64,000 bases of DNA from Capra hircus (taxonomy: Eukaryota; Chordata; Mammalia; Artiodactyla; Bovidae), in contig NC_030816.1 of NCBI RefSeq assembly GCF_001704415.2, positions 79,377,713-79,441,712 of the forward strand, written 5' to 3'. Under the pieces are notes generated by a model. The model did not search any database and was not told where the DNA came from. It saw only the letters and a list, made by a program, of their open reading frames with translations. Both the position numbers and the translations under genes were made by a program. Positions 43,371 through 54,354 of this stretch are shown in pieces (position 1 is the first letter of the stretch; each line of letters starts with the position of its first letter).

Positions 43371-43514
43371 AGTGAAAGTGAAACGAAAGTGTTAGTCATT
43401 CAGCCATGTCCGACTCTTTGCGACCACATGAACTGTAGCCCACCAGGCTCCTCTGTCCATCTTCCTGACCCATTGGCAGGCAGACTCTCCACCTTCTGAG
43501 CCACCAGGGAAGAC
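43371..43514 (-). mobile_element. Bov-tA SINE with internal deletion (antisense)
   Basis: 'gttagtcattcagccatgtc' and 'gaactgtagcccaccaggct' are followed directly by 'cttcctgacccattggcagg'. About 70 bases of the SINE middle ('gggattctcc' through 'ccttctccagg') are missing. The end 'ctgagccaccagggaag' is intact. Confidence 0.9.
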
Positions 43515-44784
43515 CCAATATGCATCTGTAACAATGTCCAAACATCGAAAATGGTGCATGATTTTGGCGTTCCTCCTCTTTCATGTACCTACAAGGTTGA
43601 TTGGAAACAATTCACCCTACATGTGAATTTTGACATTCCCACAGATGCTCTGCTAACCTGTAGTATTGCATTATGGAAATCAAATGTGCCAGCTAGCAGT
43701 CACTTGCATCTTCCCAAAGTTAATGCCTGTAGTAGGAGCTGCTTTGCTGTTAGAGATGGGACCAGACTCCACAAACCAGTGTCTAATCTATCTTGCAGTT
43801 AAGTTTATAGCAACAAGATGGTACTGCCTAGCTTGATATGCTAAATGCCTTGCATAGGTGGTGTTACAGTTCTACTCTAAATAAAGCAATCAATCAATAT
43901 TTCTTCTCTGCTTACATTCCAATCTTCAGAACTGCTTGTTACGCTAGCTAGATGGATTTACTTAGAGCAGTGAAAGACATTCAGCAAGTCCATCCAATTT
44001 CTTGATTTATTTGCTATTGATGCATAAAATAAGCTTGTCTGTGAAATAGCCAGGTTGAAATTGCTGTTCTCATGCATTTTCATTGTTATTATTTGGCTAG
44101 ACTGACTCTTGAGGGTCAAATTAAAACTCATTCATCCAGAGCTACATGAGTGACAATAGATAGCTTCTTAAGTTAAAATAAGTACTAGTACTGTATTTGA
44201 ATAAAACTGTTGAAGAATCACAGTTAGGATCTGAATTTACCAAATATTCTAAAAGCTAAAAAGAAAGTATTTATATGAACTGTTCGTTTTAGAAATTTGC
44301 TTGGAATTTAACATCTAGATTTAAGTGTAAAAGAAATAAGCCATAAATCTAAGAACTCAGCAGCGCATGTAGAATTTTCTAGCACCAATGATAATAATAA
44401 CCGTGATATGTATATTTTGCATTGCCTTTTAGTTGATAGAAGATTTTCACAGGTATCATGTCTTCTGATATCATATCTCAAGATATTTAAAAATTAACTA
44501 TTATCAACTTGTTTGTAGACTGGGTAACTTAAAAAGTTTTAGAGACAGACAGCTATTATTTAGGAACACTTTGAGTCCCACCTGCCTTTCCAATTTTTAA
44601 TAATGCAAAATTCTTTAGAAAAACATCATAGATGTCTTCTTTTTTTTTACAGAATTTTTTTTTTTGGCTGAAAGAAACCATATTTAGTCAAAACTTCTTC
44701 CAAAATAGATGTTTCAAGATTTTGACTCCTAGCACTTAAAAAGGATATTTCCTATTGTGTAGAGTTCAGAAACAATTCTAGTTT
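43515..44784. other. No gene or named repeat
   Basis: An 83-codon + strand ORF at 43551-43802 has no recognisable domain. 44395-44560 has faint MIR-like words. I call nothing else. Confidence 0.35.
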
Positions 44785-44796
44785 AAGGCCTTTATT

Positions 44797-44925
44797 TGGA
44801 GAAGGAAATGGCAACCCACTCCAGTATTCTTCCTGGGAGAATTCCATGGACAGAGAAATCTGGAGACTACAATTCATGGGGTCGCAAAAGAGTTGGACAG
44901 GAGTGAGTGACTAACACCCACACAC
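44797..44925 (+). mobile_element. 5'-truncated Bov-tA SINE with 12-bp target-site duplication
   Basis: Only the BovB-like 3' part is present: 'tggagaaggaaatggcaacc' to 'gagtgagtgactaacaccca'. Perfect copies of AAGGCCTTTATT flank it at 44785-44796 and 44926-44937. It landed inside or beside a MIR. Confidence 0.95.
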
Positions 44926-44937
44926 AAGGCCTTTATT

Positions 44938-45062
44938 GTTTGCATGAGTAAATTAAGACTTCCAAAGTTAAGTGACTTGCTCAAGGTCACACATTTAGTT
45001 TCAGCTGACATCAGAAACCTCATTTTATTACTCTTAGTCTCCTATTTGTTTTCAAAACAGTA
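44938..45062 (-). mobile_element. MIR SINE (antisense)
   Basis: 'gcatgagtaaattaagactt', 'ttaagtgacttgctcaaggt' and 'cacacatttagtttcagctg' match the MIR reverse strand. The first part may lie upstream of the inserted SINE. Confidence 0.7.
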
Positions 45063-47489
45063 AGTCTCCTTAAATAGTGCCATAGTTTCTAAACAGGATT
45101 TTATAGTGCACAGCAAGTCTTAAGAGGTAAAACATGCTATGCTAAATATTCCATGTAAATCATGACTTCCTTTCTCCAATGGTGACTCTTGTTTTCCTTC
45201 TCTTCTATTTCTCTCTTCTTCTCTCTATAAACTTTTGCATCACTGAGCAATTTGTTATGCTGGTTGCACTGTTCAGTTTCCTTAAAACAAGGAAAATATT
45301 TCAGGAGTCAGCTGAATTAAGCTTTGTATGTATTTTTTCAAAAGTTGGTACAGAACTTTAGATTTTCATAATAACCCTGTTGAATTAGAAGTGATTTTAT
45401 TATGCACTGCTCTTCCCAAGTTTTCCAGACTTGGGTTCCCCAGGTTTGCCTATGTCCTTCACATATGCCACCTAGTGCTGGCAGAAAGGGAATAATACAC
45501 TGACTTAAAGAAATTTGGGTCTTCAAAATACTTATATATGCTTTGCATCCACTAGTTTAAGGCATTTTGTTCTTCTAGGTTTAAACAATCTGATCCATAA
45601 GAGTTGAAATCTCAACAGCCTCCTCTGTTTTGGTGCTCAAAGTTAAATATGGCATAAGATGAGTACTGTCACTGAAAATAAATTGCAGCATTAGGCAAGG
45701 AGGTTTGGTGTCCCTCATTGGGAGCTGAATACAAGATTGCTTTCTTGCCTTCAAGGAAACTGAGTGGATCCCAAGAAGCTTAAACTGACTAGTAAATGGT
45801 AGTGCAGGATCTGGTCTTATTTTTCTGTTAGGTATGCATTGGCCAAAAGTAGTTTGTCCAAGATAATAATGATGATTTTTCAATTATATCATGAGTTTTC
45901 AATTAAATAATGATTTTTCAACTAAATAGGTCATTTGATTATTTTTAAAAATACCCTTTTCATCTCAATGTGCTGAATAATGCACCTTAGTTATCCACAG
46001 GAATCAAATGAACTTCACTTAATGGTGAGGTACATACAATTCTAATACGATGACTGTTACATTAATTTCTTAATTTCTTCACCTAGAAATGTGCCGCTTC
46101 TAAGGCCACCAGACAGAAGAGACAGGTGACAAGGATAGCCAATGGGGTCCACACCGCTGACTCCTCTTCGGAAGTTTTTCTTGTCATTTCTTCCTTTTAA
46201 TCTAAACATTCTTCCTGGACCCTCAAATACTATTTCTTTCCTAGGTCTGAATAATGCTTGACAAGAGTATTTTCTTGTAGGTATTTTTTTATTTTAAGAA
46301 TTTAAATTTAATTTAAGAATGTGGATACTATTATATTTTATCTAGAAACAATTCTTTTTGTTTAAGAATTTTGATCAGAAACATGAGCTATTCTACACAT
46401 TCTGTTTCCTTTGGCAATAACATTAAGTCTGGAGTGAAAGAACCTACAGCATGTCTATTTGTCAATGTAACCTACTGAGTAGCACGCTTTAAACTTTTAA
46501 GCATGTACATTTTTAAAAGATTTACCTATAAATAGCTAATGGGGAAAATCTTAATGTATGAAAGCTCTGAGTCATCTATCTCACCCACCACCTCTGTCAC
46601 AAGAGAGGGAATAGAATTTGTCATCAGGGTTCAGCTGGTGGGGCATTTTCTTCCTGAATTTGAAAATGGTTGTATGTGTACTGCAAACATGGTATACATA
46701 CATTAAACGCTTGCATCTAAGGAACATAATTTGTTTGTTATAGTTTAGAAATAATATTTAAGTAATTAAAGTAATATGAGGATTACCACTGAAAATTTTT
46801 GAGAACTCTAGATCCATCATTTTTGGTCCAACCGCTTAACACTGTCTTTCTACAAGTGGACGCTTGGGTCCACTAGACCAGGGTATAAGTCATGCTTCTG
46901 TCACCTAATGATCAGATAAAATCTCCCTTCTTTGAGATGAAGATGAAATAAACTTGAACAACCACACATGCCTGTAAAAGTGGGTGAGGGTGGGAGGGCA
47001 GAGGGACTTAAATTTTTATGGGCAAGTTTGATCTCTTTTGCCTTGGCTGAGCTATTATTCATTCATTAGCTCACGGCTATTCCCACATCTCTGTCCTGCT
47101 GTTGACGCAAAGAGGGAACATGCGTTCTTTCCCATGATTCTCTATCAATTCTAGAGCAATGTTAATACAGATTAAGTGCATAATTTAGGACTTTTACTAG
47201 TGGTTTTTGGTTTGCCTTGGTGGAATCCGTCATTTCACTACTATAATAAATAACATAACATTTTTATTAACCAAAGTTATTTTCTTCAGCTTATTTTTAC
47301 GTAAACTTAAAAATAACTAACTAGTGCATGCGTTAATTTTTTTTAAGCACATGGAAGGGTAGATAGTGAAATAGATTCTCATACCAGACCCCCAATTACC
47401 CTCATCAGAAATACTGTTAATGATTTGTGTAGTCTTCTGTGACATTTTTTATACATATATAAGCTTATGTATGTATCTCAATTCATTTT
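45063..47489. other. Long stretch without recognised gene or repeat
   Basis: 2.4 kb of unique-looking sequence. A 100-codon minus-strand ORF at 45581-45883 (contains PNRKIRPDPALPFTSQFK) has no family match. 46830-47160 has higher complexity and some GC, but no defined feature. 47340-47490 may be old repeat. Confidence 0.35.
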
Positions 47490-48165
47490 TATAAATAAAA
47501 TAGTATGTCTTCTTTTTTCATCCTTTTTCTTTCAACCTACCTATGCCATTGAATTTGAAGTAAATTTCCTATGAGTAGCATGTAGTTAAATTGTTTAAAG
47601 CAATTCAGTTTGCCAATTTCTGCTTTCCAGTTGGCATATTTGAACCATTTACAATATGTTAACCTTAACTCTAACAATTATTTGTTTTCTGTTTATTTCC
47701 AGTTTCTCATTCTTCTGTTTTTTTTTTCCCTCCCTCTTGACTTCCTGTTGGTTACTTGAAAGTGTTTTAAAGATTCCACCTTGATGTAGTTTTAGTATTT
47801 TTGAGTAATTCACTTTGCATAGTTTTCTTGGCTGCTCTGGGTATGACAATATACATACTTTATCACTGACTACTGTGTCAGCATTTTGCTGCTTCCAGCT
47901 AAGTGTGGAAACTTTACTTCCATTAACCCTTTACCTTCTCCACTTTAAATACTGTCTTAAGTACGAGATGGTGTTATAATTTTAATTTTAGTCACAGCAC
48001 ATATTTTGGAAAACTCATGTGGAGAAGGCACTTACAATATGCTGTGTTGTATTGCTTTTTCTTGCTGTATTTTCCTTCCCTCTTCACGGCATGAAAGCTT
48101 TCCTTTTCACTTCATTTCTGTTCTAAGAACTTCCTTTTGCTGTTCTTTAAGGTCAGCCATGGGCC
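47490..48165 (-). mobile_element. Old L1 ORF2 region (antisense)
   Basis: Follows the antisense order of the old L1 inter-domain region: 'ctttcaacctacctatgcca', 'aatttgaagtaaatttccta', 'tgccaatttctgctttccag', 'gggtatgacaatatacatac' and finally 'ctaagaacttccttttgctg'. All frames are closed. Confidence 0.6.
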
Positions 48166-48542
48166 TCTAACAGGTCTTGAAGGCATGGAAGGAATGTCAC
48201 ATGGCATGTCACCTGTCTTGAGTCTCTGGGTGAGACAGTGAAGTCTCCAGCTAATGGAGACAGCGAAGGCTGCCTGGGGGCGAGTGCTTATGGTGGAATC
48301 CACTTTGTGGGTGTCCAGCGTCCCACAAGTGGTGTCTCTGAGTGGAAGAGGGGAGTCCCAGGACTATCAAGGAAGGAGAATGTTTCCCCAGGTAACCTGT
48401 TTTCAATGGGGCTTTGATCCATCCCTTGTGGATTACCTGGACACCTTCTGTTGTTAGTTTTGGGGGTTGGGAAGTGCCAACCAGATGGCCTTCTGTCGGG
48501 CGAGAGATTGTAAGATGCCCAGACATAGTGCTGTTTCTTCCG
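48166..48542. other. GC-richer unique segment, no gene
   Basis: Visibly more GC-rich than its flanks and open in three overlapping frames (for example minus 48251-48526, 91 codons), but with low-complexity-like peptide and no domain. No promoter or splice signals stand out. Confidence 0.35.
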
Positions 48543-48712
48543 TCCTTGTTGTTCGGATGCTCAGTCCTGTCTGACTATTTGCAGCCCCACGGACTGTAGC
48601 ACTCCAGGCTTCCCTGTCCTTCACCATCTCCTGGAGTTTGCTCAAACTCATGTTCTCTGAGTCAATGATGCCATCCAAACATTTCATCCTCTGTTACCCC
48701 TTTCTCTTTGGT
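48543..48712 (-). mobile_element. BovB LINE 3' end, short antisense copy
   Basis: 'ttgttgttcggatgctcagt', 'cacggactgtagcactccag', 'gtttgctcaaactcatgttc' and 'gatgccatccaaacatttca'. It has the older type of BovB tail ((TTG)n instead of tandem 'cagtt') and is 5'-truncated to about 170 bases. Confidence 0.88.
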
Positions 48713-49289
48713 TGTGGGCTCCTTAAATCAGTTTACCTTCCTCCTTCCTCCTTTGAGAGTTCTCCTTGATTTTCTCCCACACTATTTCCAGTGTTTATTG
48801 TAATCCTCCAGAGGGAGAAGTCAGAGATGAGTATATACCAGTTAACTTGTTTGGACAGAAGTCCCTCTTGTTAGCTTTTTAAAGGTAGGATTGGCAGGTT
48901 CATAGATATGTTTAAGCCACCACAGACCAAGGGCTTTCTCACTGGCCATGGTTGCCCCAGATAGCCCCTGGACTCTTGACTTCCCTACTCCATCCCTATC
49001 TTGCTTCCATTCTCATCCAGGTTTTCCAGTGAATTACAGATTTCCAATTATGCAGAGAACTCTACTCTGTCCTGTACCTCTGCTTTAAGTCCTTTTGTCT
49101 ATCTCACACCCATCAATGGGCTCAGTTGAACAAACGAGCCTTCTACTCTTTTGAGCAGAGACTCAGGGCAAGGGATAGACCCCGTCACAGTAGGCTTTGT
49201 CCTTTGAAGTCACTCACTGTTTTAAATAGCATCTCCAATCACCCCATGCGGTTAACACTTATGTAGATGGAACATTTTTGCTTCACCTT
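48713..49289. other. No gene or repeat recognised
   Basis: Unique-looking sequence with no coding signal. Confidence 0.4.
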
Positions 49290-49395
49290 TTGACCAAAGC
49301 TTGTGATCTCCTAAAAGGTTGAAATTATGTCTCTAGCACCAAGCAGAGTGCTGAGCACAGAGAGGGTCTGTAATAAATGTGTGTTAAGTGTAGGA
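49290..49395 (+). mobile_element. L2 3' tail
   Basis: 'cttgtgatctcctaaaaggt', 'ttatgtctctagcaccaagc' and 'agtgctgagcacagagaggg' with 'taataaatgtgtgttaagtg' follow the L2 3' end order. Confidence 0.55.
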
Positions 49396-49770
49396 AGAAA
49401 AGGCAGGCTCTTAGAGTCTTTCTTCCATGGTGCGAATAGGTTCAGCATGATGATAAAAGGTCTGGAGGGACTCTGAAAGGTCAATTAGTCCATCTTTTTG
49501 CTTCTGCCCAAGAGCACGTATCAGATAACTAGGTAGCCAGCCTGATTTTAAGTACTTTAAAAGAAAAGACAACTATAGTTTCCTCTTGCAATCCTTGCAG
49601 TGTTTAATAACTCTCATTGTCAGCCAGATTTTCTTTCCATCTAGCCTAAGTCTCCCCAGCTGTGTTCTGAAACCCTAGCAGGTAACAGCTGTGAGTGATA
49701 ATTACAGTACTGCATATTCAGTGAGGCCAAAAATGGGCTCATGGCTGAACCAGAACATTCTCGAGGCCTT
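49396..49770. other. No gene or repeat recognised
   Basis: Unique-looking sequence before a SINE insertion site. Confidence 0.4.
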
Positions 49771-49783
49771 TTCTGCCCTGTTT

Positions 49784-50018
49784 GTGCTGTGTGTGCTGTG
49801 CTATGCTAAGTCTCTTCAGTCGTGTCCCATTCTTTGTGACCCCATGGACCACAGCCCACCAGGCTCCTCGGTCCATGGGATTCTCCAGGCAAGAATACTG
49901 GAGTGGGTTGCCATTTTCGTCCTCCAGGGGATCTTCTGACCCAGGGATGGAACCACATCTCTTGCATCTCCTGCATTGGCAGGTAAGTTCTTTACCACTA
50001 GGGCCACCTGGGAAACCC
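49784..50018 (-). mobile_element. Bov-tA SINE (antisense) with target-site duplication
   Basis: Begins with a GTGCT-type repeat tail ('gtgctgtgtgtgctgtgcta'), then 'gctaagtctcttcagtcgtg', 'gaccccatggaccacagccc' and ends 'actagggccacctgggaaac'. The flanks TTCTGCCCTGTTT (49771-49783) and TTCTGCCATGTTT (50019-50031) differ once. Confidence 0.93.
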
Positions 50019-50349
50019 TTCTGCCATGTTTATTTCCATGTTTACTATGCTGAGTGGCTGAGCAGAGATATGCATAGAAAAAAATGATATAATAAATTTG
50101 TTTAGAAAGATTTTTCTATAAAATTACTATCAAAGGATATTATTATTAGTAAGGGATAAAACTAATAAGAAATCAAGGAAATGGGCAGTGTTTTTCATAA
50201 AGTGAATTTTAAGGTCATTTTAGTGCTGAACTATACTAACTTTAAATGTATTTATGCTTTTGCTCAGTAGTCTTTGTGTCTTTCTCATATTAATTTCCCA
50301 ATTATTTCAGAGGAAAGCTCATTATATTCCTATAGCCCCATTCCACTTA

Positions 50350-50547
50350 CTCTTTTCAGTGGTAAAGAATTTGCCTGTTAATGCAGCAGCCGCAGGTTTG
50401 ATCCCTGGATGGGGAAGAACCCTTGGAGAAGGAAATGCCACTCTACTCCAGCATTATTGCCTGGGAAATCCCAAGGACAGAGGAGCTTGGCAGGCTATGT
50501 TCCATAGGATCACAAAGAGTTGGACATGACTTAGAGACTAAACAACA
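50350..50547 (+). mobile_element. Bov-tA SINE (diverged head)
   Basis: 'cagtggtaaagaatttgcct', 'caggtttgatccctggatgg', 'ccttggagaaggaaatgcca' and 'gttggacatgacttagagac'. The first 20-30 bases are too diverged to place. Confidence 0.88.
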
Positions 50548-50579
50548 CCAACAAATGTCATTTATATTAACTCTGATTA

Positions 50580-50808
50580 AGCTGCTACTAAGTCGCTTCA
50601 GTCATGTCCGACTCTGTGCGACCCCATAGATGGCAGCCCACCAGGCTTCCCCGTCCCTGGGATTCTCCAGGCAAGAACATTGGAGTGGGTTGCCATTTCC
50701 TTCTCCAATGCATGAAAGTAAAAAGTGAAAGAGAAGTCGCTCAGTTGTGCCCAACTCTTAGCGACCCCATGGACTGCAGCCTACCAGGCTCCTCCGTCCA
50801 TGGATTTT
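50580..50808 (-). mobile_element. Bov-A2 dimeric SINE, second unit truncated
   Basis: 'gctgctactaagtcgcttca', 'accccatagatggcagccca', then the junction 'aatgcatgaaagtaaaaagt', and a second unit that stops at 'gtccatggattttc' instead of continuing to 'aggcaagagtactggag'. Confidence 0.92.
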
Positions 50809-50854
50809 CGCTATATACTCAAAATAAAATAAGGACCAACCGCTTGTGAAATCC

Positions 50855-51150
50855 AGTGACCTCTTGCCCGTGCTCATACTTTTGTGTTTTCTTGACTATT
50901 TAATGCCGTTTGGCACCTCTACCCCTTTCCCTAGTCATTCCCGTGTCTTTGGCTTCTGTACAAATGAATTTGACTGTGACCGCTTCTCTTATTAGCCTTT
51001 CATGGCTCTTTTTTCTTCCTGTTCCTAAGTATACAATTTTCCTGAAGTTAAGTCCTTGGCTCTTTCTTTCTTTATACTTTCTTCCATAACACATTCCTTA
51101 GGCCCTCAATGTGCCCCACCTATTTCACTCCAATACACATAGGGTTCAAC
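50855..51150 (+). mobile_element. L2 LINE fragment (weak)
   Basis: 'gtgacctcttgcccgtgctc', 'cttgactatttaatgccgtt', 'gtctttggcttctgtacaaa' and 'aagtccttggctctttcttt' follow the L2 ORF order. Diverged. Confidence 0.45.
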
Positions 51151-51634
51151 CTATTACAATGTCCTACTCGCCCACAGAACATGCGCTTCAATATTCGGGC
51201 AAGTCACATTGACCTTAACATCTCTTAAAGAATAAGTCATTTTTTTTCTCCTCAGTATTCAATTTGAAGTGTCATAGCCAAAATCATTTTGTCTAGAGCT
51301 ATGATGATATAAGGCCCACAAATTATGCTTTGTTATTTGAACAAGGAAGTCAGACCTTGAAAGTGCCAAATTCAAAGGTCTATGAGTCTTCTTTGTACTG
51401 TAGATGGATGAATTTGCTGTTTTCTGATACACTCAAATCTACTCCAACTTATATTTCTGATCAGTTGATTAGGAAAATAACTCTTTGACTTCGCTTCCTT
51501 CTGGAACCCTGCCTGACTCAGTCAATGACTTCAGGAAGCCCCTCATATTAGAGAAAATTCAAAGGGCCCAGAAGCACATGAACAGATGCTCAATAGCATT
51601 ATTTATCATGAGAATGCCATAAAACCAAAGGATT
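51151..51634. other. No gene or repeat recognised
   Basis: Unique-looking sequence up to the CHR-2 SINE. Confidence 0.4.
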
Positions 51635-51940
51635 AGGATTTTCCTTGTGGTCGAGTGGTTAAGAATCTGCCTGCCAATGCAGGAGACATAGGTTTGATCC
51701 CTGGTCCAGAAAGATTCCACATGCTGTGGAGCAAATAAGCCCATGTGCCACAACTATGGAGCCTGCATGCTGTAGCTACTGAAATTCCATGTGTACTAGA
51801 GCCCGTGTTCCACAACAAAAGAAGCCACTGTGATTAGCAGTGTGTGCATCACAGCTAGAGAGTAGCCCCAGCTTACCTCAAGTAGAGAAAAGCCTGTGCA
51901 AAGCAACAAAGATTCAGCATAGCCAAAAATAAATAAAATT
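51635..51940 (+). mobile_element. CHR-2/CHRS-type cetartiodactyl SINE
   Basis: Starts 'aggattttccttgtggtcga' with 'gtggttaagaatctgcctgc', 'ggtttgatccctggtccaga', 'ccacatgctgtggagcaaat', then 'gcccatgtgccacaactatg' and the end 'agccaaaaataaataaaatt'. This SINE type predates the ruminant-whale split and is distinct from Bov-tA. It is substantially diverged, as expected for its age. Confidence 0.85.
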
Positions 51941-52013
51941 ATGTATATATATACATGATTATGTATATATATGTCTATATGTATATATATTTGATCATAT
52001 ATATATATTTATA
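51941..52013. repeat. (TATA)n-rich microsatellite
   Basis: Imperfect TA/TATG repeats directly after the CHR-2 A-rich tail and ending at the left arm of a strong inverted repeat. Confidence 0.9.
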
Positions 52014-52074
52014 GCTTAGTCTAGGGTTGTTACTGTGAATCTTAAAGTATCACAGTAACAACCCCAGACTAAGC
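52014..52074. repeat. Near-perfect inverted repeat (hairpin)
   Basis: The left arm, 24 bases at 52014-52037, begins GCTTAGTCTAGG. The right arm at 52051-52074 ends CCAGACTAAGC and is its reverse complement with one mismatch. One more A-T pair adds a 25th position, leaving an 11-base loop. On a minus-strand RNA the mismatch would become a G-U pair, giving an uninterrupted stem. Outside the arms pairing stops at once. No known repeat family explains it. Confidence 0.93.
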
Positions 52075-52284
52075 ATCAGTGATTCATGCTTGCAGCAGAA
52101 AGGGAGCTTGAACTATAATGCACTAAGAAAATAGTGATTTCTTCCCATAATACAATCATGGTGTTTCAGTGAGTGAACAGTGATTCAGGGGCCTACTAAA
52201 GTCACTTTTTGCCTTGACCTAATTTGTGTGGATGGCTTCTTTCCCATTTGGGGGAAATAGGCCTTCTGTCAGCGTGTTTGAAAA

Positions 52285-52445
52285 CATTGTTACTTGAAGT
52301 GTAATCTGTGGGCCTGCAGCATCAGCACCACCTGGGACTTGTTAAAAATGCAGAATTTGTCCCGACCCTGGTCCACTGAACAAAAAACTTGCATTTAAAT
52401 AAAAAACCCTCCAGTGATATGTGGGCACTTTCAATTTTGAAAACA
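52285..52445 (-). mobile_element. MER5A-like hAT DNA transposon
   Basis: 'agcatcagcaccacctggga', 'cttgttaaaaatgcagaatt', 'ccctggtccactgaacaaaa' and 'aaaccctccagtgatatgtg' are the MER5A landmarks, in the opposite orientation to the copy at 7071. Confidence 0.65.
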
Positions 52446-53059
52446 TTCTCAGGCCTTAAGTCCATTTTTTCTAAATTTCACTTATTGATACTTCAATCTA
52501 GTAACCTTCCTTCCTTACTTACATTTTCTTTCTTTCTGTGTTTTTGAGAGAACCTTACTCAATCACATATGTTTAGTTGAGTTCAGGACTTCTTGGTCAC
52601 ACTGAGTAGAGTTAATAACAGTCAGGTCATGTTTAAATGATCTGAATGCAAACCAGTGAGAAACTGTTTCTAATTCCTGATTGACTAGTTTGGTAAGCCA
52701 GCTCTGAGTGTGTTCTCTTTTTCTCTCATTTTCTCTCTCTCTATCACACACACACACATACTGCCAATGGGCACATGAAAGTCCAGTTTTCTGGTCCCAA
52801 GTAGAGAGCTAGTTAAACATTACATGTCTGAGACACTCTTATTTGACATAGTAATTTTAGGGGCCTGAATGTCAAGACTAGAGATGGTTCTAATAAAATT
52901 CTATTTCTAGATTACCTGGTTTAGGAAAATTGTTTCTCCATACACCACTGTTCTTGCAGTGACATCTTATCCAGCAAGAGATATGTTTGATCAAATACAC
53001 AACTACAACTCAACTTACTGAAGTGAAACTCAAAGATAAGTCTTGAGATAACCTTGTTT
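52446..53059. other. No gene; CT/CA microsatellite inside
   Basis: Contains a C/T-rich then (CA)n run at 52706-52758. The rest is unique-looking with no coding signal. Confidence 0.45.
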
Positions 53060-53270
53060 CCACCTTCCTCAGTGGCTCAGTGGTAAAGAATCTGTTTGCC
53101 AAGGCAGGAGAGGCAGGTTTGATCCCTGGGTCAGGAAGATCCCCTGGAGGAGGAAAGGACTACCTACTCCAATATTCTTGTCAGGAGAATCCCGTGGACA
53201 GAGAAGCATGGTGGGCTACAGTCCATGGGGTCTCAAAAGACTTGGGTATGACTTAGTGAATAAACAACAA
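53060..53270 (+). mobile_element. Bov-tA SINE
   Basis: 'accttcctcagtggctcagt', 'gcaggtttgatccctgggtc', 'ctactccaatattcttgtca' and 'gctacagtccatggggtctc', ending in AAC/AAT repeats. It is moderately diverged. Confidence 0.92.
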
Positions 53271-54354
53271 TAATAAAACAAAGTTGTTTATATAGAAGGA
53301 GCAAAATGTCATTGATAATTGACTATTAAGCACATCCTTTTTTGTCTACATCTGTGGGAAGAACATCTTAGGTGAAATTTGAAGCACCAACAGTGCTCAA
53401 GACTTGCTCCTGTCCACATCCTAAGGCCCTGAGCTTGTACCTTGAGCTGGAGGCTGAACTAAAGTAAGGTTTCTCCTCCAGGGGATGAGTTAAAAATAAT
53501 TCACTGTGTTCAGGCCCAGCAGTCTTTAGGGAGAGACATCTGTACTGACTGCAGATTCAAACATCACAGAGGAAGTAACCCTTCCATCATCAGGGATTGA
53601 CTGGTTTCCTGACTGCACTTCAAGACCTTGGTTAGAAGTCATAGAAGGTTTCTAAAAAATAATCCGGACATTTAATCAGAACCTGGGGATACTGTATGGA
53701 AATTCTTTCATTTATTCCTTTGCTCATTTACGTATTTATTCAATAAGTAATTATTAAGGGCCTCTTATCTTTTTGGCATTATTCTACATACTAAGTTTAT
53801 AGCAGTGATCAAAACAGACAAAGATACCTGTCATCTATGGTGTAATAACTTTCTAGTAGGAAGTCATTGGAGGTGTGACAGGATTTAGCTTATAGCTTAA
53901 GAACATCCCTCTGGCTGATCTGTTGAAAATAGATTTATAATGTGTTTATTGAATAGAATGGACTGATGAACTACCACAGACAGCAATGTGAGACTTTCTC
54001 CATGAACATCAAGTCTATGAGTATAGATTTCTCAGATTCTATTTGCTTAAGATACTAGGACAACTTACTCATGAAAACCTTTTTGATTTAATACATATGT
54101 TAAAGATAAAAGACAAGGAAATTCTTCTCCAGAAAACATTATTTAAATCTTATTTTGGGTGGCAAACTCCTCTTCATGCAGGGTAGCTTCAGGTTGAATA
54201 TCTGGGATACACTACTATACAATACTATAAAAACTTACAATTATAGTGACTATTGAAGATCTCCCGACACTATCAGGCTTTTATTAAAAATTTTGGTTTT
54301 GATCTCTTCATACATTAACTTGCATGAGAAATGGATTTGGGGATTAAAGAAAAA
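53271..54354. other. No gene; possible old repeat
   Basis: 53730-53930 ('ttatttattcaataagtaat', 'gtttatagcagtgatcaaaa', 'cagacaaagatacctgtcat', 'aagtcattggaggtgtgaca') resembles an unnamed ancient mammalian repeat. Otherwise nothing is recognised. Confidence 0.35.

Noticed and set aside
45581..45883. 100-codon minus-strand ORF
   Set aside because: No domain match and no neighbouring exon or regulatory signal. Left as unsupported.
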